Below are positions 23,565 through 34,758 of a stretch of DNA of 64,000 nucleotides, piece by piece (positions within the stretch are counted from its first letter, which is position 1; every line of letters starts with the position of its first letter). The notes beneath the pieces are model-generated. The model was not told the origin of the DNA, did no database searches, and saw nothing but the letters and a program-made list of their open reading frames with translations. Location: NCBI GenBank assembly GCA_014529385.2, contig CM043952.1, positions 56,897,619 through 56,961,618 of the forward strand, given 5' to 3'. The translations under genes were made by a program, and so were the position numbers. Origin of the DNA: Adiantum capillus-veneris (Eukaryota; Streptophyta; Polypodiopsida; Polypodiales; Pteridaceae).

Positions 23565-23994
23565 TTGGTATCAGAGCTTTGGAAGTGTTCTTCATTACTC
23601 AAGGAAAGAACCACAAGATTTTTTTTTGCTTGTTGGGATCGCACGAACCCAAGTTTACTTGGGCGTGGCGATTCCTAATCGTGTTTTGTTGAAGAGTGAC
23701 AGGAATCCCAAGAAAGAAGGGTTTGTCCAGCCTCCCCGTGTGTCTCTTTTCACTCATTGAGAGCGGACCGTGCACTTAGCGGCCGGCCAATCGACGTGAG
23801 GTGGAAAAAAGCAACCTTGGTGTGAGCGCAAGGCCGCCAAGGGGTGCGCCTGCAGAAAAGGGTAGAACTCGGGTGAAGAGAAGATCCTTCGCCAACGCGA
23901 TTTGCAAGCGAAAGAAACCCTCAAGAACCTCAAGATCCTCAAGAACCTCAAGAACCAAGTTCCTCGAGAACTTAAGAACCAAAGATCCTAGTGC
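23565..23994 (+). other. B2 primer site and leader
   Basis: TGGTATCAGAGC lies at 23566-23577. The 0.4 kb leader is shared with B1 (34228-34656) and C (35850-36315), including gagcggaccgtgcacttagc and the (aagaacctc)n run just before the Gag start. Conservation in non-autonomous relatives suggests packaging or translation signals. Confidence 0.75.
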
Positions 23995-25325
23995 ATGGTC
24001 GTCACCCGAAGCGGCATGGATACTTCGCATTCAGGTGATGAGCATGAGAGAGGCGACGAAGGATTCTCCCCACCAAGATATTTTTCCAACCCTCCCCCTT
24101 CGCCATCTACGCCACGAGTTGTCCTCACTCCTATGGAGATGATGGTCAAGTCGATGTTGGACATGATGGCACAACAACAAGAAACGAATAGAGTTCCCTT
24201 GGCACAACTCGCAAGCAAAGCAGAAGAACAAGCAGCAAAGGACCGTGCACAAGAAGCCAAGGACCGCGAGCGCGATGAAAGAAACGACAAACTTGCTGCA
24301 AAACAAGAAGAAAATCGACTTGCTCAGGAACGTGAGCGCATTGCTCTTGCCGCAAAACAAGAACAGCGACTTGCTCTTGAACGCGAGCGCGCTGAACGAA
24401 AAGAACGCAAAGCAGAAAGGGACGCCGAGCGAGAAGCTCAAAGGGAGATTCATAATCAAGAATTTATTTCCCAAGTCCTAGCCTCGAAGACCGAATGACC
24501 CAAAGATCGTGGGAGTTCGTCAAGTGGCGCAAGCCACGATGCGGATTCACACAATCTGGTCACAGAGAAGTTGACTTTCAGTAAGTATGACGGTAAGATG
24601 GATGCTACTGTTATTCATTCTTGGTTGCATCAATTTAATGCTTATTTTGCGACAACTAAGAGAACGGGCAATAGCAAAGTTTTGACGACAGCTATGTACC
24701 TTGCCGGTGATGCCATAAATTGGTATCAGGCTTGGGAAGAGGCACAGCTAGCCGCACGCCTAGAGGCAACCGACGATCTCAGGCCCCTCTCGTTTAGTTG
24801 GGCTAATTTCCAAGACAAGCTCAAGGCGCGGTTTATGCCACCTCAATACCTTGCACGACTGAAGGACGATTGGCGAGCTCTCAAGCAAAACGGTATGCCG
24901 GTTATGTCTTTCTCTAATCGGGTTTGGCAGCTCGGCACTCAATTACGCAAATCGGATAAGAAGCGCAAGGAGGCATTTCTTTACGGATTGGACGAGTATA
25001 TCAAGTATGATGTCGAGGTACTCGATCCACCCGATCTCAACAAAGCGGTAGCAATTGCTCTCGCCCACGAGATGCAGCACAACAAAGGAAAGCCTAAGGA
25101 AACAAGACTTCTCAAGGAACCCCGCACAATTCTCAGAACACACAGAATGGTAAGAACGGTAAGAATGGTAAGAATGGTAATTCTTCTAGCCCTTCTTCCT
25201 CTAATTCCTCGGAAAAGAACTCTAACAATGAATCTAAGGGTAAAGCTAAAGCACCTGCAAAACCTAAGCTAACCCCTGATGGAAAAGCTTCTCAAGGAAT
25301 TATAGGAGGATACATCACGGCTGAA
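23995..25325 (+). pseudogene. B2 gag
   Basis: It starts MVVTRSGMDTSHSGDEHERG. A long Glu/Arg/Lys coiled-coil region (24150-24480) follows, then an in-frame TGA (24496-24498) and the capsid core in the same frame (24560-25110: KLTFSKYDGKMDATVIHSWL, INWYQAW, FMPPQYLARL, FLYGLDEYIKYDVEV). A frameshift near 25100-25140 leads into an Asn/Ser/Gly/Lys-rich linker. Gag forms the particle and binds RNA. The intact homologous frame in B1 (39070-40026) shows that the stop and shift are lesions. Confidence 0.88.
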
Positions 25326-25331
25326 GAACAA

Positions 25332-26024
25332 GTGATTTATGCTAAAGAAGTTAGATGTTTTCAATGTCATGTCAAGGGTCACATTAAGAAGACCTGTCCT
25401 AAGACAGTCCCACCTAAAGAACCAAAGGCACCCACAACTACCACAAACTCTGTCACAACACAACCTGCATCTTCTCCCGACTCTGACACACACATTGATG
25501 AATCTCTCTTGAAGTGTTATAGTCATGTAAAAGGACAGCGGTTTATCATATTGTTTGATCCAGACAGTATGCATGATGTGATTAGTCTCCCTCTTGTTGA
25601 GAGAGCCCGCCTAGAGGTTAATCAAAAATCTCCTCTCGAGGTTTCTGGCTTCGCTCCTGGTATGGACTCTCTCATCACCAAGGAGTGCCTTGATGTGATG
25701 TTTACCGTTCAACAAACTTCTTTTCGTAGGAAATTTCTTGTGTCTCCTCTCTCAGGATGTGATATGATCCTAGGCATTAAATGGTTTCGTGAACTCAACG
25801 CTCTCATTGATTTTGAAGCTAACACTCTCATTCTACATGCCAAATCTGATTCCCCCCTCATCATTCATGCTGAGGAGGGCTTGCATTCTTTGCCTCTCAT
25901 CTCGCATGTACAGGTAAAGCGTGAATTACGACGAGGAGCACAAGCGGCATTCATTTATGCTGCCCCAATTTCCCAGAGCATTCAGACTCCAGGTAAGTAT
26001 TCGAAGTTTTTTTACGAAATTTAA
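25332..26024 (+). pseudogene. B2 zinc knuckle and protease
   Basis: The zinc knuckle CFQCHVKGHIKKTC (about 25362-25405) is followed by a Thr/Pro linker and an aspartic-protease-like domain (GQRFIILFDPDSMHDVIS at about 25535-25590; DMILGIKWF at about 25765). The active-site D-[S/T]-G reads D-P-D in this copy, D-L-G in B3 and D-P-G in B1. The first Asp is kept but the second residue is never Ser or Thr. The frame ends shortly after KYSKFFYEI. Confidence 0.8.
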
Positions 26025-28609
26025 ACATCTCTTTTTGCAGGATGATCTTCCACCTCGTCTCCCATCGAAGCGGCCGAAGGACAATCGCATCGAGCTTATG
26101 GAGGGAGCGCAGCCTGTCAGTAAGGCTCCCTACCGTTTGAACAAGTCACAGGAGGAAGAGTTAGAGCGACAACTCACGGAGTTGGTGGCTAGAGGATTCA
26201 TACGTCCTAGTGTAAGTCCTTTTGCTGCCCCTATTTTGTTCATTCGCAAGAAGGATGGTTCGTTTCGTTTGTGTGTTGATTACAGGGCATTAAACAAGAT
26301 GACCGTCAAGAACAAGTTTCCGGGCAAAGGTTTTCAGCAAGGTCGATCTCAAAAGTGGATACTATCAGGTACGAGTATTCAAAGGCGACATTTTCAAGAC
26401 CGCCTTTCGCACCGAGCGAGGGCAATGGGAGTATATTATTATGCCTTTTGGATTGACAGGAGCCGTGGGTACGTTCAATCGTCTCATCGTAGGTCGTTTC
26501 GGCGACATGGTAGGTGTATGTGTGTTCATCTTTTTAGATGATATTCTCATTTTTTCTGCATCGTGGGAACAACATGAAAGAGATGTTGAAAGGGTACTAA
26601 CTCGTTTGGATGAGTGTCAGCTGTACATTGCAGCTAAGAAGTTTTTTCTTAGTGAAGTCACTTATTTGGGTTATATCATTTCTGCAGAAGGCGTCAAGCT
26701 AGACCCCACGAAGGTGGAACAGGTTCGTAATTGGGATTTGCCCAAAACTGCATATGATGTGCGTTCGTTTCTTGGTTTATGTCAAGCATATAGTTCGCAC
26801 ATAGAGAATTTTGTACGCATTGCTGCACCTATGACTGATGTTTTGAAAGGAGTAAAGACTCGCCGTCAACGCGTAGACTTGCCCGAGGCAGCCATTGAGG
26901 CTTTCGTAGCTCTCAAGGTTGCGGTGACAGAAGCACCGTGTCTTATCCTTGCCTCTTGGGATGACCCCTTTAAGGTATGGACGAATGCGAACAATGTCGC
27001 CATAGGCGTTGTGCTCCAACAGCATGGTCGCCCAGTAGCTTTCCTTAGCCGGAAGCTCAATAGTGCGGAAAAGAATTATTCAGTTTATGATAAAGAACTT
27101 TTGTCCGTCATTCACTCTCTTAAGCATTGGAAGCATTTTTTGTATGGTAGAGAGTTTACAGTGCGCACAGATCATCAAGCCCTTAAGTGGCTACAGTCTA
27201 TGCCTAGTGCACATTGGAGTGATCGCCAAGCGCGGTGGTCACAATTTTTTGAGCAATTTGGCGGTTTGATTGCGTATGTGTCTGGGAAAGCTTACCCTCT
27301 TGCAGATGCGTTGAGTCGCAAAGGACAGATTTCGGCTCTTGAGTCAAGAACCACATTTTCTATACAGGGTGAGTCTTTTGGCAGCATGAAGAACCAATAT
27401 GCAGATTCGGAGTTTGGTAAGTATTGGCTGCAGGCTCTTGCTTCCCAAGGGCCCAACAACTATCTCATTCGTGATGGATTGTTATTTTTTCGTCAGCGTC
27501 TATGTGTGTTGCCCTCTCTCAGGCCATCCATATTGCATGATGCACATGACTCTCTCACGGGTGGGCACAGGGGTATGAACACCACATTGGAAAAGATTGA
27601 ACAATTTTTCTATTGGCCTAAAATGCAAAAAGATGTGTCTAGTTATGTCACACATTGCACTATATGTCAAAAAGTAAAAGCTACTCGGGGTAAGCAGCAA
27701 GGCCTCTTGCTTCCGCTGCCTATTCCCGAGGGACCTTTTCACGATATCTCTATGGATTTTGTGACTAACTTACCACCAAGTCAGCATTCAAGGAACACTC
27801 AATGTTTAACTATTGTTGATCGTTTCAACAAATTCTGCATGTTGATTCCTTGTAAGGCCACAGTTACTGCACAAGATGTTGCACGATTGTTCGTAAAGCA
27901 TTGATACCCCCTCTGTGGTTTGCCAAAGTCCATTGTTTCAGATAGGGATGTTAAGTTTACGTCCAACTTTTGGCGTGCACTTTTTGAAAATTTTGGCACA
28001 AAGTTGAATTTTTCATCCGCTTTTCATCCACAGTCAGATGGTCAAACGGAAATTTATAATCAGTTGGCTTTTGATGTGTTGAAGTCTTATGTTCATGATC
28101 AGCAGTCTCAATGGGAGCTCTATCTCCCATTAGTTCAGGCTATTCTCAATGATTCCTTCTCTTCTGCTATTGGTCGAACTCCGTATGAGCCAACTTTTGG
28201 CCGCCGATTCCAGTCACTGTTGACTCGATCGGTCAGTCAAATGCCTGATGCCAATGCTGAGAGTCAGTCATTGGATGAGATTTCTGAGAGTGTAAAGCTT
28301 CGGCTAAGCAAGGCTCGAGAATCTTATTCTCGACAGGCTAACAAGCATCGTCAGGAGGTCTCGATCAAGGAAGGAGATTGGGTGTATCTACGGATTATGA
28401 AACAGCGTCTTAAGCAAGTTGGAAAGAAATGTCCTAAGTTATCTTTTCGTATGTATGGTCCATTTCCAATCATCAAAAAGATTAATGAGGTTTCAATGAA
28501 ATTAAAGTTGCCTAACTCATGGTCAATGCACAACGTTTTCTTAGTCGAAAGTGTTTCAGGGAACACCTCCAAAGTACGTTTCGGAAGAAGAACCAGAGAT
28601 CATCGATGA
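26025..28609 (+). pseudogene. B2 RT, RNase H and integrase
   Basis: RT starts about 26040 ([34 protein letters not shown]) and changes frame near 26320. From 26441 one frame runs through MPFGLTGA, the active site FLDDILIFS and EVTYLGYIIS. RNase H follows (26960-27330); its first expected Asp is Asn (WTNANNVAIG), while YDKELL and RTDHQAL are kept. Integrase has the HHCC finger (27540-27670) and ISMDFVTNLP, then TGA at 27902-27904. The same frame continues with SDRD, DGQTEI and the GPF-like C-terminal part to 28609. Lesions: one frameshift, one stop, the RNase H Asp-to-Asn change and a frame change before the chromodomain. Confidence 0.9.
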
Positions 28610-28781
28610 AGCAGAAGTCATGGAGCCGGAGCAAGTCTTGTTGCATCGGTTTTGCCATGGTTCGAAGAAGCAAGTACGACAGTATTTTTTGAAGTTCAAA
28701 GATCGAGGAACCCATGAAGCCGTGTGGGTAGACGAAGAGTTCTTCAAGGAATATCCAGAGTTGTTGGCAGACTACAAGTAA
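28551..28781 (+). pseudogene. B2 chromodomain
   Basis: It lies in a different frame from the integrase. It reads EPEIIDEAEVMEPEQVLLHR, then KKQVRQYFLKFKDRGTHEAV with VWVDEEF, and ends LLADYK. It forms the C-terminal tail that directs integration to marked chromatin. The polypurine tract and 3' LTR follow within 45 bases. B1, B3 and C keep a diverged version of this tail. Confidence 0.85.
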
Positions 28782-28825
28782 GCCATGCAGCTTGGTACCA
28801 GTACCTCACTTTAAAAAGAAGGGGA

Positions 28826-30055
28826 TGTCACGTGACACATCCCAACCCTATGTGTCCGTGGACAAGCTACACCATAATAAGGTTTCCGTCAAGTCCAGTC
28901 AAGTTAGATTAGAAGTGATCTGGCACTTTTGTGAGTCTATTCGTAGACCGTGCATGCCCAGTCACTTAGAGTAGATGCATATCCTCTGGTTGCATAAGCA
29001 TAAGCATAAGCATTTCCATCAAATTCCATCAGAGTCACTTTATCCCATTTTTCCCTATTTTTGACATTTTTCACTTATTTATTAAGTGACTTTTGTTGGG
29101 TACTCAGTAGGGCAAATTGGGTAAGTTAATATATAAGCAAACCCAAGTTAGCACAAATTGGCAGATGAGCAAAGGCACAGCAGGCTTCCCCAAGCAACAG
29201 GTGCCCCACCCTCTCTCAGCAAGACTCCCCTTACCGCAGCCATCAACGTTTACAGCCATCGCCAGAAGGACCTTCCTCTTGGCGTTTTCCAGAACCTGCT
29301 ATTGCCATCCCAAGTCCACCTTGCCCTAGCGTTTTACCCCATTGGCAACAGCACCATCAAGAATCACTAACGCTAGGATTTGCTTGCAGATCTGCAGCGA
29401 TTTCAGCATGTACTAACGCCAGGAAACACCTCATTAGACCAGAGTTTTCTCTTCAGCACTCAGCCATTAAAACGCAGCAGATCTGCAGTGTTTTGGCCTC
29501 CCCTGTTCAGCGTTTTACAGCAGCATTATCAGCGTTTTACAGCAGATCTTAAGCGAGGAAAAAACGCAGCCCATATGCCCATTTAGATCAGCATTTTTCA
29601 TCACCAAGTCACCCCCGACAAGGGCAGTGAAATTCAGCCACAAGTCAGCCCCGAAACAGTCCATTTTCAGCCCCAAAACAGTCCCCGATTCCCATCGAAG
29701 AAGATCACAGATTCAGCCATCGTCGTCATCGTCATCGTCGTCACCATCGGCACAGTCCCATTGCATCAGTCCATTGCATACGCATTGTACACCTTGTGCA
29801 ATCAAAGTAGATCACTCTCGCCGACGAGAGTGGGGCCTTCGGAGGAGGGTTTTACAACCTCTCGGTGTCGTATCTCCTCTCTCTCCTTCTCTCAGTCTCA
29901 TTCACTTGCACGCACAATATCCACTCACTTTGTTCGTGATCACAGCACTCTACAAGACGGAAGGCTCTCTCCTTCCCTAAGAACAAAAAGGAACCTTGAG
30001 CAGTAAAGATCACTAATCTTGAGAAAATACAACATTCATTCCACTGCACCTTACA
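28826..30055 (+). repeat. B2 3' LTR
   Basis: It begins TGTCACGTGACACATCCC after the purine-rich aaaaagaagggga and ends actgcaccttaca. It is collinear with 22336-23564. Confidence 0.93.
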
Positions 30056-30060
30056 TTGGG

Positions 30061-30188
30061 TAAGAAAGTATATAAGCAAACCAAAGCTAGCATTCTTTGG
30101 CAGATGAGCAAGGAGCACAACAGGCCTTTGGCAGCAGGTACTCCCTCTCTCTCAGTAAGAACCCCTCAAGCACCCCATCAACCTTGGC
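30061..30188 (+). repeat. B1 5' LTR, piece 2
   Basis: It continues the B1 LTR directly after the B2 TSD: taagaaagtatataagcaa, then cagatgagcaaggagcac up to ccatcaaccttggc. It matches the B1 3' LTR at 42239-42366. The next 39 or so LTR bases are lost at the B3 rearrangement. Confidence 0.85.
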
Positions 30189-30232
30189 TCGCTCGGCGTC
30201 CTTTTCTGCTTTTCGTGCATATCGTTCATCGC
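30189..30232 (-). repeat. Inverted gag fragment at the B3 breakpoint
   Basis: Read on the minus strand, this segment matches the coiled-coil part of B-family gag (gatgaacg..., aaaagcagaaa..., gccgagcga; compare 39281-39320). The flanking B3 gag reads on the plus strand. It is a small inversion or templated filler at a deletion junction. Confidence 0.75.
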
Positions 30233-31160
30233 GCAAAGAGGCTTTTCTCTTTGGATTGGACGAGTATATCAAGTACGATGTCGAGGTATTCGATCCAATC
30301 GATCTCAACAAGGCAGTAGCGATTGCTCTCGCACAGGAGATGAAGCACAACAAGGGAAAGCCTAAGGAGAACAGGACTTCCACAAGTACCTTGCAGACTC
30401 CTCAGAACGGTAAGAATGGTAAGAATGATAACTCTTCTGACCAATCTTCCAACAGTATCTCAACAAAGAATTCTTCCAATGAATCTAAGGGTAAGGCTAA
30501 CACAACTGCTAAACCTAAGCTTACTCCAGATGAAAAGGTAGCACAAGGAATTGTAGGAGGTTACATCACTTCGGAAGAACAAAGCACTTAAGGGTCGTTG
30601 TTTTCATTGTCACATTAAGGGTCACATAAAGAGAACATGTCCTAAGCTTGAATCGAATGAATCTAAAGAACCCACAGCACCCACTACATCTGTCAATGCA
30701 ATGAATGATAACACGATTGTGCCCAAAGTTTCTCAGGACCCTCCCATTGATGATTCTCTCATTAAATGTTATGGTCGTACGTCGGGGCACCGTTTTGTCA
30801 TATTGTTTGACCTAGGTAGTATGCATGATGTGATCAATTCCTCTCTTGTTGAGAGAGCCCACCTCGAAGTTAGTCTGAGATCTCCTATCGAGGTCTCTGG
30901 CTTTCGTCCTGGTATGGACGCTCTCATCACGAAGGAGTGCCTTGATGTGTTGTTTGCAATTCAATAGACTACCTTCACTAGAAGATTTGTTGTTTCTCCT
31001 CTCTCAGGATGTGATATGATTTTAGGCATTAAGTGGTTTCGTGAGACTGATCCTGTCATAAAATTTGCGGCTAACACTATAACTCTCAATGCCGACAGTG
31101 ATTCTCCTACTGTCTTCCATGGAGTGGATACTTCTCCTTCTCCATCTCTCATTGCTAATA
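30233..31160 (+). pseudogene. B3 gag end, zinc knuckle and protease
   Basis: Gag C-terminal core (EAFLFGLDEYIKYDVEVFDP) and the Asn/Ser linker end at a stop at 30589-30591. The knuckle (CFHCHIKGHIKRTC, about 30600-30640) and protease (HRFVILFDLGSMHDVINS, about 30790-30845) follow in another frame. There is a TAG at 30965-30967, then the DMILGIKWF motif at 31013. Collinear with B1 40220-40800. Confidence 0.82.
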
Positions 31161-32398
31161 TGCAAGACAAGATTGAACGGATTCAAGATAAGGAGATTCT
31201 CTCAGTCTCTCTTTCTCCACAGCATGACACACAGGATTTGCATGATTATGAGAAGCATGATGATTTGAATGAAGATTTGGAGGACAAAGACAAGCATGAT
31301 GACTTGCATGAAGAAGATGTGATTGTTCCGCAGGATGATGTGTTAGTGGATGCTTTTGCTAGCGAAGCTAACCTCGTTGTAGATTCGAGCAGTCACAAAG
31401 ATCTAATCTTGGCTTTCAAGTCGAGGTCCAAAGAACCCCCATAGGACGATTCGATCATTCAAGACGAACCGATCTTGGCTCTCAAGCCTTGGTCCAAAGA
31501 ACCCTCACAGGAAGTATTATGTGTTCGCATGATTGATACGCACGCATTGTTCGAGTGTTTCATTCGTGAAGGTTTCCTGTATTTTAGTCAGCAACGTTAT
31601 GTGATCTAGGCATGACATATTGTATGTTGAGCACGTTTCTATCATGGATGAGCACGAATGTATGCGGATTGTTCATGAAAAGCTACAAAGTATGTATGTC
31701 AGGAAGTCGCATTCCATGACTCTTCCTTGGCATGACACAGTTGTAGACTGAGCACATGATAGTATGAGCACCAAGCATGGGCATTTCCATTGTGATTTGC
31801 CACCGTTGATTGATTTCGATCAAACAGAAAAGATTGGAGCGCATTGTTTGCATGTGTTTGATGAACGGGTTGTCACTCCGTCTCTATGTTCATCGACAGA
31901 GCACATGATAGTATGAGCACCAAGCATGGGCATTTCCATTGTGATTTGCCACCGTTGATTCATTTCGATCAAACAGAAAAGATTGGAGCGCATTGTTTGC
32001 GTGTGTTTGATGAACGGGTTGTCACTCCGTCTCTATGTTCATCGACATTGCATACACAATCTTTAGAGAAGACAAGATTTTTTTCCTTCACTTTACATGG
32101 AATGGGTATGTTCATGGTTTTGTGTTGGAGATGGTTTCAGGAATTTTCAACCATGGAAATTCTTGAAGACGAAAGAAGCAGGACTCTAGACGAAGTTGAC
32201 GCATCAAAGGAGCCACAGAAGACTTTGAGTCGCTTTCGGCGCGGCGCAAAGAAGCAAGCGTTGCAGACCTTTATGAAGTTCAAGTACCGCACGACCCACA
32301 CATCACAGTGGGCCGACGAAGAGTCCCTTCCAGGATTCCAGATGCTATTGGCGATCTCCCTCGACGTCATTCAATTCGGTACCAGTACCTCACTTTGA
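31161..32398 (+). pseudogene. B3 copy of the unknown ORF (acidic repeats, unknown domain, chromodomain-like tail)
   Basis: Acidic Asp/His/Leu repeats (31220-31320) are followed by VIVPQDDVLVDAF, a TAG at 31442, MIDTHALFECFIRE (about 31530) and a stretch with many stops (31600-31885). The frame is good again from 31886 to 32398, ending in FMKFKYRTTHTSQWADEESL. A 149 bp tandem duplication lies at 31750-32047. The protein is the same unrecognised one encoded by C (36690-37910). Function unknown. Confidence 0.8.
31750..32047. repeat. 149 bp tandem duplication in B3
   Basis: The unit gagcacatgatagtatgagc...tgttcatcgaca occurs at 31750-31898 and 31899-32047 with few differences. C and B1 have one copy each. 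Confidence 0.9.
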
Positions 32399-32409
32399 AA
32401 AGGAGGGGA

Positions 32410-33559
32410 TGTCACGTGACACATCCCAACCCTATGTGTACGTGGAGAAGCTACACCATAGCAGGGTTCAGTCAGTCCAGTCAGTCTAGATTTAGCAGTG
32501 ATCTGACACTTTTGTGAATCTATTCGTAGACCGTGCATGCCCAATCACTTAGCATAGATGCATATCCTCCGGTTGCACACAGCATGATCATCGGAATTCC
32601 CATCAGAATCCATTAGCATCAATTACGGGAATTTTCCAATGCATTTAGCCTATTTTCCTATTTATTGGTTATCTTCACTTATTATTTTTAAGTGACTTCC
32701 CAGCAAAAGTAGGTAGGGCAATTTTGCTATGTTAATATATAAGCAAACCCAAGTTATCACTTTCTGGCAGAAGAGGCAGCAGGAGCTTCCCGCTCAACAG
32801 GCAACTTCTCAGCAATTACCCCTCCCCCATCGCCATACCTCCCTCATCCCTGGCGTTTTCATCAATAGTAGCTATCGCCATCATCCACTAGTGCTTGGCG
32901 TTTTCCCCAGTTACCAGCAGCAACAGGCTTTTACTAACACTAGATAACCCTTGCAAAAGCTCAACGATTTCAGCCCAAGGCCCAACAATTTTGGTTCTTT
33001 GACCCAGATCTGCCTGGCATTTTTGGCAAGAGATAAGATCAACCAGCGTTTTTGTTTTCAGCCCTAAACTGCATCAAACCACAGCATTTTCAGCAGTTAG
33101 CAAAGTAGCAGATTCACCCCAAGTTGGTTGCAGATGATCCCCCATTTTCAGCCAACAAAACGCAGCCAAAACAGTCATTTTCAGCCACCAAGAAGACCAT
33201 GAAAATCAGCAGATAAAAGATCTCAGATTTCAGCCATCAGGTCGTCGTCGTCGTCGTCGTCATCGGCATAGTCCCATTGCATTCACATTGTACACCTTTC
33301 TGCAATCAAAGTAGACCACTCTCACCGACGGGAGTGGGGCCTTCGGAGGAGGGTTTTACAACCTCTCGAGTGTCGTATCTCTTCTCTCTCCTTCTCTCAG
33401 TCTCATTCACTTGCACGCACAATCCACTCACTTTGTTCGTGAGCACAACACTCTACAAGACGGAAAGCTCTCTCTTTCCCTAAAGAACTAAAAGGAACCT
33501 TGAGCAATAAAGATCACTAATCTTGAGAAAATACAACATTCATTCCGCTGCACCTTACA
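32410..33559 (+). repeat. B3 3' LTR
   Basis: It begins TGTCACGTGACACATCCC after the tract gaaaaggagggga and ends ccgctgcaccttaca. About 1.15 kb. R contains a gtcgtcgtc run near 33240. Confidence 0.9.
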
Positions 33560-34227
33560 CAGCCTCTATTGCCTTGGCGTTTTCAGCATTGGATTGACGG
33601 CAACATCCCTTGCCCTAGCGTTTCCAGATCAGCCCAAAACGCAGCAATCCCTTCATCGTTTTTCAAGTTGTGAAGCATAGCAGAACAGGTAGCGTTTTTC
33701 AGCATTAAGCACAGCAGGACAGCAGCGCTTTTTCAGCCCTAATTCCCTGCATAACCAGCGTTTTTATCAAGGAGTTTCAGCCCTAAAAACGCAGCCAAAC
33801 CTGCGTTTTCAGCCACCCAAAACAGTCCCAGATTCAGCAGATTTTCAGCAGTTAGATCCACCCCCAATTCAGCCCGCATTGTCGTCCTCGCCATAACGGT
33901 TGTCGTCGTCGGCATAGTACCACTTTCTGCATCAGTTTTCCATGCATCATCATTGTACCACTTTGTGCAATCAATCGTAGACTACTCTCGCTAACGACCG
34001 GGCCTTCGGAGGAGGGTTTTACAACGTCTCTTGTGTCGTATCTCTCTTCTCTCTATCTCTCGGTCTCATACACTTGCACGAACAGTGTCCACTCACTTTG
34101 TTCATGATCATAGCACTCTCCATTAAGAACGGAAGGCTCTCCCTTCCATAAGAACTAAAAGGAACCTTGAGCAAATATGGATCACTCATCTTGAGAAAGA
34201 ACTACATCCATTCCGCTGCACCTTACA
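33560..34227 (+). repeat. B1 5' LTR, piece 3
   Basis: It resumes at cagcctctattgccttggcg, matching the B1 3' LTR from 42408, and ends ctgcaccttaca followed by a primer site. Confidence 0.85.
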
Positions 34228-34758
34228 TTGGTATCAGAGCTTTGGCAGTGTTTTGTATCACTCAAGGAAAGAACCACAAGAATCACAAGAATTCTTTTTG
34301 CTTGTTGCAGTCGCACGAACCCAAGTTCGCTTTGGCGTGTCGATTCCTAATCGTGTTTTTAAAGAGTGACAGGAATCCCAAGAAAGAAGGGCTTGTCGAG
34401 CCTCCCCTTGTCTCTCTTTTCACTCATTGAGAGCGGACCGTGCACTTAGCGGCCGGCCAATGGACGTGAGGTGGGAAAAAGCAACCTTGGTGTGAGCGCA
34501 AGGCCGCCAAGGGGTGCACCCGCAGAAAGGAGTAGAACTCAGGTGAAGAGAAGATCCTTCTCAAACACAGTTTGCAAGCGAAAGATAACCTCAAGAACCT
34601 CAAGACCCTCAAGAACCCAAGTTCCTCGTGGAATTAAGAACCAAAGATCATACTGCATGGTCGTCACCCCAAGCGGAATGGATACTTCGCATACAGGTGA
34701 TGAGCATGAGAGAGGCGACGAAGAATTTTCCCCACGATGAGATTTTTTCGACCAGCCA
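34228..34758 (+). pseudogene. B1 primer site, leader and start of gag
   Basis: TGGTATCAGAGC lies at 34229-34240. The leader matches B2 and C. Gag begins MVVTPSGMDTSHTGDEHERG at 34657 and hits TGA at 34738-34740, shortly before element C begins at 34759. Gag resumes at 39029 (ctctcccttcgccatctacg). No clear duplicated target flanks C. Confidence 0.82.

Larger units (their letters stand above)
22336..30055 (+). mobile_element. Gypsy chromovirus B2 (autonomous type), nested in the B1 LTR
   Basis: 7.7 kb with LTRs of about 1.23 kb, TSD ttggg (22331-22335 and 30056-30060), an iMet primer site, and gag, protease, RT, RNase H, integrase and chromodomain. It sits inside the B1 5' LTR, whose sequence resumes exactly after the second TSD. 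Its LTRs differ at a few dozen positions by eye. The coding region has a few stops and frameshifts, so this copy is defective, but it has the full gene set that B1, B3 and C lack. Confidence 0.93.
30189..33559 (+). mobile_element. Element B3, 5'-deleted, nested in the B1 LTR
   Basis: B3 begins in gag, so its 5' LTR, leader and Gag start are missing. It runs through the zinc knuckle, protease and the unknown ORF to a complete 3' LTR (32410-33559), after which the B1 LTR resumes at 33560. A short inverted gag piece sits at its broken left edge (30189-30232). Confidence 0.85.

Noticed and set aside
31161-32398. Unknown domain as an envelope-like protein
   Set aside because: There is one short hydrophobic stretch but no signal peptide, no transmembrane anchor near the C-terminus and no cysteine pattern. 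The tail is chromodomain-like.
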